NCBI GenBank assembly: GCA_964443135.1
Contig: CAYUBQ010000016.1
Coordinates: 1 to 64,000, forward strand
DNA: 64,000 bases
Origin: JAIPEI01 sp964443135
GTDB lineage: Bacteria; Desulfobacterota; DSM-4660; Desulfatiglandales; HGW-15
Reading direction: 5' to 3'
Every line of letters starts with the position of its first letter. The stretch's first letter is position 1. The notes under the pieces were generated by a model, which searched no databases, was not told where the DNA came from, and saw only the letters and a program-made list of their open reading frames with translations. Below are positions 16,055-25,155 of this stretch, one piece after another. The translations under genes were made by a program, and so were the position numbers.

Positions 16055-17320
16055 CTACTCCATCCAGGGCGGCAGCAGGATCTCGCCGGTGGCGATGCTC
16101 TCCGGGTAGACGACGATGCGCTTCCCGTCCTGCCACTGGAGGATGGTACCCACGGCGCCTTCCTCGGGATCCAGGGCGGGGATGACCTGGTGGCTCTTGG
16201 GATCGAACCGGATCCGGCCGTAGACGCCCATCAGGTCCGTCTTCTCGAGGGCTTCCACCACCTTGTCCGAGTCCAGGGTGCCGGCGCGCTCGATGGCGTC
16301 CTTGAGCACGTAGACCGACATGTAGCTGCTGGAGCTCCCCAGCCCCTCGGGCGCCACGCCCCACTTCTCCTCGTAGGCGTTGTAGAAGGGCATGGTCCAG
16401 GAGGTGGCCTCGGAAGGCGCGTTGCCGGCGTTGACCACGTTGCACAGGGTGTACTCGCCCTTCCCCTCGGTGGCCTTCCAGAACCCGGGCTGCTCGGCCG
16501 CGGCGAGGGTGGAGCCGAAGGGCAGGGCCGGGAGCTTCATGTCGTACCACTGCTTGAGCAGGATGGAGCTCTCGGGCATGTCCATCCAGATGTTCAGGAT
16601 CTGCGCACCCTCCCGCTTGGCCTTGAGGAGGCCCATGGAGTAGTCGGTGCTGCCGGTGGGAAAGACCTCCATGCCCAGGACCTCGAACCCCTTGGAGGCG
16701 GCCACCTTGCTGATGATCTCCCCCGCGCCCCGGGCGTGGGCCACGTCCTGGACCATGACGAAGATCTTGGTGAGGCCGTGCTTCTCGCGCAGCTTGATGA
16801 AGTTGGCGATGATCTCGCCCACCAGCTGCTTGGCCTCGCCGTGGATCCTGAAGCAGTACTTGTACTTGTCGTAGTTCTCGGCCACCATGGCGTGGTACTT
16901 GGGTGTGAGCACGCCCGTGGTGACGATGGAGATCTTCTTGTGCTTGCTGAGGAGGGGCATGGCCGCCAGGGCGGCCTCGGAGCGGACCGGTCCTCCCAGC
17001 AGGAAGTCCGCGTCCTTCTCCAGGATCAGCTTCTCCACGGCCAGCAGCGCCTCGCTCACCGGCACGCCCGGCTCCAGGTCCCGGGTGTCGATCACCTCCA
17101 CCTCGAAGGGTCGCTTCTCTCCGCCCACATCGACGCCGCCCTTTGCGTTGATCTCCTCCACAGCCAGCTTGATGCCCCGCTCCGCGTCCCAGCCGTACAG
17201 GAACGAGGTGGACAGGGGGCAGCCGATGACAATGGGCTCCTCCGCCCACGCCGCGCCCGAGGGCATCAGGAGAAAACCCGCCAGCAGAACGACCACGATT
17301 CCCAAACCTCTGCACTTCAT
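16055..17320 (-). CDS. livK: ABC transporter substrate-binding protein (LivK/leucine-binding type), 421 aa
   Basis: A signal peptide (MKCRGLGIVVVLLAGFLL to GAAWAEE) is followed by the type I periplasmic binding fold: IVIGCPLSTSFLYGWDAERGIKLAVEEINAKGGVDVGG, then GPVRSEAALAAMPLLSKHK. It lacks a lipobox Cys, so it should be a soluble periplasmic protein. It is the first gene of the importer operon, read livK-livH-livM-livG-livF-acyl-CoA ligase. GAGGAGGG precedes the ATG. Upstream lie a large inverted repeat and a possible sigma-54 promoter. The ligand cannot be read; the adjacent CoA ligase hints at an organic acid. Confidence 0.94.
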   Translation of the reverse strand: MKCRGLGIVVVLLAGFLLMPSGAAWAEEPIVIGCPLSTSFLYGWDAERGIKLAVEEINAKGGVDVGGEKRPFEVEVIDTRDLEPGVPVSEALLAVEKLILEKDADFLLGGPVRSEAALAAMPLLSKHKKISIVTTGVLTPKYHAMVAENYDKYKYCFRIHGEAKQLVGEIIANFIKLREKHGLTKIFVMVQDVAHARGAGEIISKVAASKGFEVLGMEVFPTGSTDYSMGLLKAKREGAQILNIWMDMPESSILLKQWYDMKLPALPFGSTLAAAEQPGFWKATEGKGEYTLCNVVNAGNAPSEATSWTMPFYNAYEEKWGVAPEGLGSSSSYMSVYVLKDAIERAGTLDSDKVVEALEKTDLMGVYGRIRFDPKSHQVIPALDPEEGAVGTILQWQDGKRIVVYPESIATGEILLPPWME

Positions 17321-17397
17321 AGCCTTCCCTCCTCTTGAAATGGGTGCCTTGAGCTGCTGTGAGGACACCGGTCGTCAAAACCCCGGCGAAGCACTCC

Positions 17398-17412
17398 GCT
17401 GCATCTACGCCA
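17398..17412 (-). promoter_or_regulatory. Candidate sigma-54 promoter of the uptake operon
   Basis: TGGCGTAGATGCAGC on the minus strand has GG and GC separated by exactly 10 nt as required for -24/-12 elements, but only part of the consensus TGGCAC/TTGC. It sits about 78 nt upstream of livK, near genes for a sigma-54 activator. Confidence 0.28.
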
Positions 17413-17417
17413 TTCCT

Positions 17418-17453
17418 GCGCGCGGGTGTTTCCGAATGGAAAAACCCGCGCGC
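17418..17453. promoter_or_regulatory. 16-bp inverted repeat upstream of livK
   Basis: Arms GCGCGCGGGTGTTTCC and GGAAAAACCCGCGCGC (15 of 16 pairs) flank a 4-nt loop. No U-tract follows in either direction. It is positioned just upstream of the candidate -24/-12 element, so it may be an activator-binding site, or a terminator-like hairpin for the small HTH gene. Confidence 0.55.
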
Positions 17454-17564
17454 TCGAATCCGCCATGCCCTTCCGTGCCGCTCTTGCCGATGCCGGCACG
17501 AACCCTGCGGTTCCTGTCGGACCCCGACCGTCGCGCCGTCCTTCGGGGCGACGGCCTTCCGGAC

Positions 17565-17738
17565 TCACCGTCCTCGATCACGCTCTCGGAGTCCGTGCTC
17601 CGTGATCTTCCGCTTGAGGAAAGGAAGGGAGACCTCGAGAAGACGCGCCGCCTTCTCCAGGTCCCATGAGGTCTGCGCCAGGACCGCCCGCAGGTGATCC
17701 TTCTCGACCTCTCTGAGGGCCTTGACCTCCATCACCAT
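17565..17738 (-). CDS. Mini Fis-type helix-turn-helix protein, 57 aa
   Basis: Conceptual translation of the minus strand gives MVMEVKALREVEKDHL, then a C-terminal HTH: RAVLAQTSWDLEKAARLLEV and SLPFLKRKITEHGL. This is the Fis/NtrC C-terminal DNA-binding (HTH_8) pattern, standing alone without a receiver or AAA+ domain. ATG 17738 (or 17732) has GGGGCAG upstream. It lies between the sigma-54 activator gene and livK on the same strand. It could be a small regulator of the importer operon, or the separated remnant of an activator. Confidence 0.72.
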   Translation of the reverse strand: MVMEVKALREVEKDHLRAVLAQTSWDLEKAARLLEVSLPFLKRKITEHGLRERDRGR

Positions 17739-17949
17739 CTGCCCCTGCCTTCATTCGCACTTTAAGCGACTTTACGCAAATGACGTGCCGAAAAGCGGAA
17801 AAACCGGAAACGGGCTCCAAGCCTTCGAATTGCGAACCGAATTCCTCCTATCCCCGGGATCGTCGTGTCGCGGGGACGGCCTGCTCCGCTGAAAATCCCT
17901 TTCCATGAGAAAAGTTCTTTTCGGGTGCCGAACCGAACCCGTTCCCGCC

Positions 17950-19290
17950 TCAGGGAGGTTCGATGCCGTACTTGCGGATCTTGCTCCGCAGGGTGGGCAG
18001 CGAGATGCCGAGCATCCTGGCCGAGCGGGTGCGGTTCCACCCGGAGTGCGTCAGGGTGTTCTCGATGTGCTGCTTTTCCACCTCGGGCAGGGAGTAGGTG
18101 GTGAGCCCTCCCGACGGCGACGGCTGCGCGCGGAGGATCTCGTCGATCTCCTCCAGGAGGATCACGTTGCCCCGTGCCCGGACCACCGCCGCAACGAGCA
18201 CGTTTTTCAGCTCCCGGACGTTGCCGTCCCAGGAGTGGGCCGTCAACCGGTCCATGACGCCCCGCTGAAGCTTGGTGACCGCGGTGCCCAGCTCCTGGTT
18301 GATCTTCTGGAGAAAGTAGTCCACGAGATCGGGCACGTCGCCGGCCCGATCCCGGAGGGGAGGAATGCACACATTCACCACGCCGAGCCGAAAGTACAGA
18401 TCCTCCTTGAACAGTCCTTTTTTGACCTGGCCGGACAGATCCCGGTTCGTGGCCGCGATGATCCGGCACTTCGACTTCAGGGTCTCCTGCCCCCCCACGC
18501 GCGTGTACTCGCGCCGCTCCAGGAACCCCAGGAACTTTCCCTGGAGGGCCAGGGGGAGCTCTCCCACCTCGTCCAGCAGCAGGGTGCCGTTTCCCGCCAG
18601 CTCGATCTTGCCCCGCTTGGTCCGGGTGGCCCCGGTGAACGCGCCCTGCTCGTGGCCGAACAGCTCGCTCTCGATCAGGTTCTCCACCACAGCGGAGCAG
18701 TCCAGGGTCACGAAAGGCTCCCGGCAGAACGGGCTGTTTCGGTGGATCACCCGGGCCATCAGTTCCTTCCCCGTGCCGGTCTCCCCCTGGATGCAGACCG
18801 TGGCCCTGTTCTGGCAGAGAAGCCCGATCATCTTGAAGATCTCGCGCATCTTCTCGCTGTTTCCGATCAGGATCTCCTGGCTGGGGGGGCGATCCAGGCC
18901 GTTTCCCGGGGGCGTCTCCCGGTCCACTTCCAGGATGTCCAGGGCCCGGTTCACGGCCTTCTCCACGTCGTCCGGATCGAACGGCTTGTGGAGGTAGTCG
19001 TACGCTCCGTTCTTCATGGCCTGGATGGTGCTCTCCATGTCGTGAAAGGCGGTGATCATGATCACCTTGGATCGGGCCCCGCACTGCTGGATCTCGCTCA
19101 GCACGTCCAGCCCGTCCCGGTCCGGGAGGCGGATGTCCAGGATCACCACCTCGGGCAGGTGGCGGTGGAACAGAGCCAGCCCCTCCCCGGCGGTGTCCGC
19201 TGTCAGGACCTCGTGATGCTTTTCCCCGAGAAACATCTCGAGAGATTCGAGGATGGAACGCTCGTCGTCAACGACCAGTACCCTGGACAT
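17950..19290 (-). CDS. Sigma-54-dependent response regulator (NtrC family), 446 aa
   Basis: The receiver domain (phospho-acceptor Asp52 in VILDIRLPDRDG; Lys in LHKPFD) is followed by the AAA+ domain with Walker A GETGTGKE, sigma-54-contact loop GAFTGA, Walker B LLLDEVGELP and the R-finger region. The C-terminal Fis HTH ends NRTRSARMLGISLPTLRSKIRKYGI. It is complete and should activate sigma-54 promoters. The ATG at 19290 is chosen because GGAGGAG is correctly spaced. It overlaps the histidine kinase gene by 23 nt; the two form one operon and are a cognate pair. Confidence 0.95.
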   Translation of the reverse strand: MSRVLVVDDERSILESLEMFLGEKHHEVLTADTAGEGLALFHRHLPEVVILDIRLPDRDGLDVLSEIQQCGARSKVIMITAFHDMESTIQAMKNGAYDYLHKPFDPDDVEKAVNRALDILEVDRETPPGNGLDRPPSQEILIGNSEKMREIFKMIGLLCQNRATVCIQGETGTGKELMARVIHRNSPFCREPFVTLDCSAVVENLIESELFGHEQGAFTGATRTKRGKIELAGNGTLLLDEVGELPLALQGKFLGFLERREYTRVGGQETLKSKCRIIAATNRDLSGQVKKGLFKEDLYFRLGVVNVCIPPLRDRAGDVPDLVDYFLQKINQELGTAVTKLQRGVMDRLTAHSWDGNVRELKNVLVAAVVRARGNVILLEEIDEILRAQPSPSGGLTTYSLPEVEKQHIENTLTHSGWNRTRSARMLGISLPTLRSKIRKYGIEPP

Positions 19291-20812
19291 GCCCATGCTC
19301 CTCCGGGAGGCAGATGGTGAAGGACGCTCCGCCGGGACGCCCGTTTCGCGCTTCCACCCAGCCGCCATGGCCCTCCACAATGCGCTTGACGTTGCTGAGC
19401 CCCAGGCCGCTTCCCTTGGTCTTGGTGGTAAAGAACGGCTGGAACAGGTCGGACAGATCGGTCTCGGGCAGCCCGCGGCCCCTGTCGAAAACGGAGATCT
19501 CCGTCCGGGGCGAGCCCCCATTGGGCAGATAAGCCGTGGTCACGCGGATCTCCCCTCCCCGGTCGGAGGCCTCCACCGCGTTGAGGAGCAGGTTGATCAG
19601 GGCCTGCTCCAGCTTCTCCCCGTCCGCCCTCACCTCGGGCATCTCCCTCTCGAGCCGGGTGACCAGGGCCAGGCCGTTCTCCCGGACCTTCACCTCCAGG
19701 AGCTCGACGCAGGACCGGACCAGCGGGTTGATCCGGGTGGGCCGGTACTGGAGCTGGAGGGGCTTGGCGAAGTCCAGAAGCTCGTTCAGGATGCGCTCCA
19801 GACGCACCACCTCCCGGGCCGAGATCTCGAGGCGGCGGAGGTCGTTTCCCTGGATCCGGGGCGTCTTGGAGAGGAGCTTCAGGTTCAGGGTCACGGCCGC
19901 GAGGGGGTTGCGGATCTCGTGGGAGAGCGACGTGGTGATCTCGCCCACGTAGGCCATGCGCTCGGCCTCGAGCATGCGCCTCTCCATCTTGACCCTTTCG
20001 GTGATGTCCCTGCAGATGCCGATGCTGGAGAGCTTGTTGTCGAACACGGTGTTCTTGGCCAGAATCTCCGTGGGGAAACATTCGCCGTCCTTGGAGATCC
20101 GCATGTACTCCAGGCTCCTGGGCGCCGACCGGGAGGTGAGGCTCTTGCGGTAGATGTCGTTCACCCGGTTGCGATCCTCGGGGGAGACGAAGGCGTGAAA
20201 CTTTCGGCCGACGATCTCTCCGATGCTTCGCCCGTGCATCCGGCAGAAGGCCCGGTTCGCAAACACGATGACCTCGTCCTGGATCACGAAGTAGCCGTCC
20301 GTGATCTCCTCCACCAGGGTCTTGTACTTCCGTTCGGACTCCCTGAGCTGGCTGGTCCTGGCCCGGACCTCCTCTTCCAGCCGCCGGTTGTGCTCCAGGA
20401 TCTTCTTCTCGTGCATGTTTTGAAAGTGGTCGCTGAAGCGCCGGATCGTGTAGGTGAGGCAGTCGTTGATCTTGATCAGGGCGTTCAGGAACTCGTCGCG
20501 GGAGGTCTCGCGGGCCAGGAGGGGAATGGCGATCATGCGGTACAGCTCGAAGGCCCGCTGCACGTCGCTGAGGAGGAAGCCGGTCTCCAGGCGCATCTGC
20601 GTGATGTGGTCGATGAACCGGTTGATCGGGCCGAAATCGCCGTGAACGAGCATCTCCCGATTGGCGTCGAAGGCGCCGGTGACCGTCTCCACGAGCTCCC
20701 TGCGGGGCCGCCGGACGTACAGCTCGCCGACCTCCGTCTTGAGCTTCAGGACCCATTCCCGAATGATGGCGGTCCTGTGGCGCTCGTGAAACTCGTCCAG
20801 GCTGAAGCCCAT
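19268..20812 (-). CDS. PAS-domain sensor histidine kinase with RsbRD-like N-terminus, 514 aa
   Basis: Residues 10-135 resemble the RsbRD_N helical sensory domain (RTAIIREWVLKLKTE ... RRFSDHFQNM), then a coiled coil (135-160) and a PAS domain (about 165-285, DGYFVIQDEVIVFANRAFCRMHGRS). The phosphoacceptor box SLSHEIRNPLAAV, N-box NLLLNAVEAS, G1 DRGRGLPE and G2 KGSGLGLSNVK follow. There is no transmembrane segment, so it senses a cytoplasmic signal. It is cognate to the sigma-54 regulator it overlaps. Transcription probably starts from the promoter at 21137-21165, giving a leader of about 320 nt. Confidence 0.93.
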   Translation of the reverse strand: MGFSLDEFHERHRTAIIREWVLKLKTEVGELYVRRPRRELVETVTGAFDANREMLVHGDFGPINRFIDHITQMRLETGFLLSDVQRAFELYRMIAIPLLARETSRDEFLNALIKINDCLTYTIRRFSDHFQNMHEKKILEHNRRLEEEVRARTSQLRESERKYKTLVEEITDGYFVIQDEVIVFANRAFCRMHGRSIGEIVGRKFHAFVSPEDRNRVNDIYRKSLTSRSAPRSLEYMRISKDGECFPTEILAKNTVFDNKLSSIGICRDITERVKMERRMLEAERMAYVGEITTSLSHEIRNPLAAVTLNLKLLSKTPRIQGNDLRRLEISAREVVRLERILNELLDFAKPLQLQYRPTRINPLVRSCVELLEVKVRENGLALVTRLEREMPEVRADGEKLEQALINLLLNAVEASDRGGEIRVTTAYLPNGGSPRTEISVFDRGRGLPETDLSDLFQPFFTTKTKGSGLGLSNVKRIVEGHGGWVEARNGRPGGASFTICLPEEHGHVQGTGR

Positions 20813-20924
20813 GCACCTGCCCTTTTACACCCGGGGTGGGAACGGCGCCGGCAGTCGGGCGGCACGCACCCCGACCAGGCACGACCGGCGGCGCAAGGAA
20901 GGCCGCCGGGCATCCCATGCACTG

Positions 20925-20963
20925 TTTCAAACGATCGAGGTCGTCGGGACGACCGGTTTGAAA
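20925..20963. promoter_or_regulatory. Nested inverted repeat in kinase leader
   Basis: The outer arms TTTCAAAC/GTTTGAAA enclose inner arms GGTCGTC/GACGACC. On the minus strand this would be a stem-loop in the 5' leader of the kinase-regulator mRNA, or an operator. Confidence 0.5.
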
Positions 20964-21136
20964 AAAGGACAAGGTTCAGCAGAGACGTTTCGAGAGCGAT
21001 CCAGCGAAGCAGCCGGCACGCGGTCTGGAGGACCGCCTGGTCTGTCGGCAGGGATCGCTCACCGGGGGTCGTCGATCAGAGATGACGTGGGCAGAGGGCT
21101 TGGGTTCCTGCCGGCCTGCTGCTGGAAAGCCTTCAC

Positions 21137-21165
21137 ATTATAGTGGATCGCCGGAGCGAGTGCAA
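21137..21165 (-). promoter_or_regulatory. Promoter of histidine kinase/sigma-54 regulator operon
   Basis: TTGCAC (21165-21160), 17-nt spacer and a perfect TATAAT (21142-21137) on the minus strand. Confidence 0.6.
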
Positions 21166-21202
21166 GGACTGGAGGGAGAGTGGGCCCGGGGGATTCAAAA
21201 GG

Positions 21203-22429
21203 TCACTCCCGGTCCCTCTTCACCAGGAACATCAGGAGGATTCCGGCCATGGCCATGACGATGTTGAGGACGAAGGCGAGGTCGTACTGCCCGGTGGCGT
21301 CCCTCAGGCTCCCGGCCACCCAGTGGACCGCGATGGCGCCCAGCCCGTAGAAGGGCGTCCAGGCCCCGATGACCGTCCCCATGACCTCCTTGGGGAAGTA
21401 GTCCCCGGCGCAGGCCCCGTAGATGGGGAAGGTCACTCCGTAGAAGACCGCCAGGAGGCCCACGAAGAGGCTGAGCACGAACCAGGAGGCCCCCGAGAAG
21501 AGGATCCCCGCCAGGGCGACCGCAATGACCGTGTTGGAGAGGAGGATGGTTCTCCTCCGGCCCAGGACGTCGGAGAGGGGCAGGACGGTCAGCACGCCCA
21601 GGACCTGGCAGGAGCCGTGGATGGTGGCGAGCAGGCTGGCCTTGTCCAGGGGAAAGCCCAGCTGGTGCTCGGCGTAGTCCACCATGAAGGTGGTGATCCC
21701 GTAGAGGCTGAACGAGATGCAGAAGTAGGAGGACCCGATCAGCCAGAATGTGCTCGACCTCAGCACCGAGAGCTGGCCGGGCCGAACCGCGGGCACGGCC
21801 GGCTGCGGGCCCTGTGCGGGCGTTTCCCGCTCCCCCCAGGGACGGCGGCCGGCCGCCTCAGGGCTGCTCCGCAGGAACAGGCCGTTTCCCAGCACCATGG
21901 CCAGGGCCGCAGCTCCGAGGAAGGTCCAGGAATGCCGCCAGGAGTAGTGCTGAACGATCCAGGGAAAGGCCACGCCCATGGTGGCGAACCCCAGACCGTA
22001 CCCGGTCGAGAGGATGCCCAGGGCCAGGCCTCGCCGTCGGGGAATGAACCACCGTTGAACGACGGTGATCACGGGGGTCCACATGCCCGTGGCCCCCAGC
22101 CCCACCACGGCGTAGGCCACGCAGGCGCCGAGCAGGGAGTCCACCATGCCCATGGCCACCAGGCCCAGCCCCAGCATCAGGGCGCAGGAGGTGATCACCC
22201 GGCGGGCCCCCAGCCGGTCGGTCAGAAAACCCGTCAAGGGGGTCACCGCAATGTACGTGAACAGGTAGGCGTTGTAGACGGATCCGCCCTCGGTCCGGCT
22301 GAACCCGAGATTTCTGATCATCTCGGGCAGCACCACCCCGTACCCGAGCCTGGCGGAGTAGTTGATGAGGAGGTCCACGAAGCAGACCGCGAGCACCACC
22401 CACGCCCAATGAAGTCCCCATCGTCTCAT
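21203..22429 (-). CDS. Major facilitator superfamily transporter, 408 aa
   Basis: Twelve hydrophobic segments in two halves are separated by a Pro/Gly-rich central loop (RRPWGERETPAQGPQPAVP). The MFS A-motif is seen as TDRLGARRVIT between helices 2 and 3 and again as SDVLGRRRTILLS in the second half. The profile resembles the oxalate/formate-antiporter or monocarboxylate branch; the substrate is unknown. ATG 22429 has GGAGG about ten bases upstream. It lies downstream of, and co-directional with, the PEP-synthase-like enzyme. Confidence 0.9.
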   Translation of the reverse strand: MRRWGLHWAWVVLAVCFVDLLINYSARLGYGVVLPEMIRNLGFSRTEGGSVYNAYLFTYIAVTPLTGFLTDRLGARRVITSCALMLGLGLVAMGMVDSLLGACVAYAVVGLGATGMWTPVITVVQRWFIPRRRGLALGILSTGYGLGFATMGVAFPWIVQHYSWRHSWTFLGAAALAMVLGNGLFLRSSPEAAGRRPWGERETPAQGPQPAVPAVRPGQLSVLRSSTFWLIGSSYFCISFSLYGITTFMVDYAEHQLGFPLDKASLLATIHGSCQVLGVLTVLPLSDVLGRRRTILLSNTVIAVALAGILFSGASWFVLSLFVGLLAVFYGVTFPIYGACAGDYFPKEVMGTVIGAWTPFYGLGAIAVHWVAGSLRDATGQYDLAFVLNIVMAMAGILLMFLVKRDRE

Positions 22430-22583
22430 GTCCGTTACGTCCTCCTGTTTGCGGACGGAACACCCCTGGGATTGCCTGTCCCAGCCGGTTGAACAGCGAA
22501 TCGAGCAAAGCGTCCGTGGCTGCAGGGATTGTACCGGCGGCACGAGGGTCCGTCAAATATCCTCCATCGGCTGAACCAACGGA

Positions 22584-22602
22584 GCTCAAATGCGCTTTGA
22601 GC
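22584..22602 (-). terminator. Hairpin downstream of PEP-utilising enzyme gene
   Basis: GCTCAAA, 5-nt loop, TTTGAGC: a perfect 7-bp stem 40 nt after the stop codon on the minus strand, without a U-tract. Confidence 0.4.
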
Positions 22603-22640
22603 CGTGATCGAGGCCTCGATCGGCATGAACGAGGTCGGAA

Positions 22641-25028
22641 CTACGCTTTCCCTCCTTCAAGCCGGACCACTCCCAGACCGCCATCCACCGTGACGGTGGT
22701 GTTTTCGCGAATCAGCGATGTGGCGTTTCGAACGCCCACGACCGCAGGGATGCCCAGCTCGCGGGCCACGATGGAGCAGTGATTCAGCAACGCCCCCTCT
22801 TCCACCACGATCCCGCCGATCATGCGCAGAATGGGCGTCCACCCTGGATCCGTGTTCCCGGCGATCATGATATCGCCTCGCTCGATATCCGCAGAGGTGG
22901 GGTCGTCCACGATTCGAGCCCGTCCGGTCGCCTTGCCGGGGCTGGTCCCGATGCCTCTCAGGGTCTCCGCATCGGAGCTGACATCTTGGACCGGCATGCC
23001 GTCCACGTAGAAGGGGACCGGCTCGCCCTCTTCGGAGCAGGCGGTCCGCCTTCGGGCGGCCAATGCTTTCGCGTCCTCCAAACGCATGCTGCCGGACACG
23101 GTCTGCTCCAGCTCGGACGGCCGGAGGAAGAGGACATCCGTCTCCATGCCGTTTTTGCGGCCGAGCTCCAGGAGGGAGCGCCTGAGGAGGTACAGGACGC
23201 GGTCGAGCGCAAACCGCAACTCCTCCCTGAGGTCCAGAAACCGTCTCGCAACCCGGAGTGAGATTCGCAGGACGATCCGGAGATGAAAGGGCAGCGTTCC
23301 CTGCGCCATGCGGGCGGCCTGCGCCGGGTTCCCGCTCTTCCCGGAGCGCTCCTCCGGCCGGCCCCGGACGAGCACGGCCAGCATGCCCAGAACCTGATCC
23401 GGGGATTCCGACCATCGCGGGGCGGTGAGGGTCCTGTGCTGCGCGCGCGATCCGTAGGTCTCGAGAAAGCGCTCGAAATCTTCCTGAACATCCGAAGGCA
23501 GAGCGTGGATCAGCTCCTCGGGGTTCCGGTTCAGGAACTGCTCGACCAGGTCCTCGTCGCTCCGAATCCGGTCCGCCAGGTTCTGGATCGATCGCTCCAT
23601 GGCGGAGGTCACATTGTCCGATCCCCGGCTCAGGAGCGCGAGAAAATCGGAATGGGTCGATCCGGCCAGGTCGACGGCCATCCACCTGGCGGCCCACGTG
23701 AGAAGTGTGGCATAGAGATAGGGCCACTGGTTGTGCTCCAGAAGATCCAGATGACATCTCAACGCGGCGCGGACCTTTTCGAAGGCCAAGCTCTCCTGGC
23801 CCGCCGGCGGCTTTTCGATCCGGCGGATCCTCCCGTCGAGCCTTCGAAGGAACCGTCTCGACAAGGAACCGCATAGGAGCGGGTTGCTCTGCGGGTGGGT
23901 GATGCTCAGCCGGAGGGCTTTGCAGAAGAAGCGAATCAGCTTCGATGGACCCGGGGGTGGAACGGCGTCCGGATCCCATCCGGGGGGGAACAGCGACCGG
24001 ATCTCACCGGTGCGGAACCGGCGGGGGATCAACCGGAGGACGTTCCTCAGGCTGTTGCAGCTGACATACAGGAACCCGTGAATCACCGCCATCGCGGGAC
24101 GTTCCACGGGGATTCCGAAAAACCGGGCATACCACGAGAGATCGAATCGGGAGGCGTTCCGGGTCATGACCTCCGCCATGAACGGCGTGAGACGGTCGGC
24201 CCAGAGGTCGTTGGCGATCTTTCGGGTCCAGGCCCCTGGAGGCGCCGCTTTGTCCGGTTCCCGGACTGCCGTCACAGGGCGTGCCTGCAGAAGCCAGAGG
24301 GTGCCCCCAGGATCCAATGCCCACTCGATATCCTGGACCCTTCCGTCGAAGAGCGCTTCGAGCCCCCGGGCCATCCCCGCAATGGACCGCCAGGGCTCCG
24401 CTTCCGGTTCTACGCTTCCGGAACCGTTCCTCACGACGCCCTCCGAGTCCACGAAAAGTCGGAAGGGGGTGGCGGCGCCGCTCACCAGCTTGTCCCCCGA
24501 CCCCGAGACGCTCTCGATGACGCACACCTTCTGCGCCGGCTGCATGGGGTTCCGGCTGAACGCGACCCCGGCATTCTGGGCATGCACCATGCGCTGAAGG
24601 ATGACGGACAGGAGAGCCGGATGCTCCTCACCGCTCCCATCGCGGAGGTACGCCTGCACCTTTTCCGTTTCTGCACTCCTCCAGCACCGCTCGATGCAGT
24701 CCTCGAGTTTTCGGGCATCCCGGATGTCGAGAAAGCTCTCGTACTGGCCTGCGAAGCTTTTCGACTCCAGGTCCTCCATGGGAGAGGAGGATCGGACGGA
24801 GACGCCGCGATCCAGACCCAACACCTCGGCGGCCCGATGGACCTCGTCCGGAAGCCCGGAAGGCCACTCCGAGTGGTCCCTGAAAAGCCGATGCGCTTCG
24901 ATCCGAATGGCAAAGGCCTCCGGCACGCTGAAACCCGCCCGCTTGGCTCGCGCAAGGGACGCGAACTTGCGGCCGACCAGCCCGGGATCCAAGGCCCTGT
25001 CATCGCTGAACGCAATCAGCCACTTCAT
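22641..25028 (-). CDS. PEP-utilising enzyme / PEP-synthase-like phosphotransferase, 795 aa
   Basis: The N-terminal ATP-grasp half (residues 1-270: SLARAKRAGFSVPEAFAIR, SVRSSSPMEDLESKSFAGQYESFL, IEWALDPGGTLWLLQARPV) matches pyruvate phosphate dikinase/PEP synthase. The C-terminal swivelling phosphohistidine domain has ALLNHCSIVARELGIPAVVG with the His of the family TSHAAIVARE motif. The middle (about 280-680) is divergent and lacks a PEP/pyruvate TIM barrel. This architecture is shared with rifampicin phosphotransferase and other stand-alone PEP-utilising enzymes. Thus ATP-dependent phosphorylation of a small molecule is plausible; the substrate is unknown. The start is weakly supported, with no clear ribosome site. 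Confidence 0.82.
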   Translation of the reverse strand: MKWLIAFSDDRALDPGLVGRKFASLARAKRAGFSVPEAFAIRIEAHRLFRDHSEWPSGLPDEVHRAAEVLGLDRGVSVRSSSPMEDLESKSFAGQYESFLDIRDARKLEDCIERCWRSAETEKVQAYLRDGSGEEHPALLSVILQRMVHAQNAGVAFSRNPMQPAQKVCVIESVSGSGDKLVSGAATPFRLFVDSEGVVRNGSGSVEPEAEPWRSIAGMARGLEALFDGRVQDIEWALDPGGTLWLLQARPVTAVREPDKAAPPGAWTRKIANDLWADRLTPFMAEVMTRNASRFDLSWYARFFGIPVERPAMAVIHGFLYVSCNSLRNVLRLIPRRFRTGEIRSLFPPGWDPDAVPPPGPSKLIRFFCKALRLSITHPQSNPLLCGSLSRRFLRRLDGRIRRIEKPPAGQESLAFEKVRAALRCHLDLLEHNQWPYLYATLLTWAARWMAVDLAGSTHSDFLALLSRGSDNVTSAMERSIQNLADRIRSDEDLVEQFLNRNPEELIHALPSDVQEDFERFLETYGSRAQHRTLTAPRWSESPDQVLGMLAVLVRGRPEERSGKSGNPAQAARMAQGTLPFHLRIVLRISLRVARRFLDLREELRFALDRVLYLLRRSLLELGRKNGMETDVLFLRPSELEQTVSGSMRLEDAKALAARRRTACSEEGEPVPFYVDGMPVQDVSSDAETLRGIGTSPGKATGRARIVDDPTSADIERGDIMIAGNTDPGWTPILRMIGGIVVEEGALLNHCSIVARELGIPAVVGVRNATSLIRENTTVTVDGGLGVVRLEGGKA

Positions 25029-25155
25029 TTCATCTGAACCCGACGCACCCTGTTCGATCCATGTTTTCCTCAGGGTATCATCAAACACCTCACAGGCTCC
25101 AGGAAGCGGTTCAACGCCGGGATGGGTGCAGGGCACGCAGGAACACGGGTCCAGC

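Larger units (their letters stand above)
20813..21202. other. Intergenic region, 390 bp, long leader of kinase operon
   Basis: No coding sequence was seen. It contains the promoter at 21137-21165 and the inverted repeat at 20925-20963; the MFS gene ends at its far side. Confidence 0.6.

Noticed and set aside
22641..25028. Calling the enzyme rifampicin phosphotransferase outright
   Set aside because: Architecture fits, but the middle domain and the phosphohistidine context are too divergent to name a substrate.
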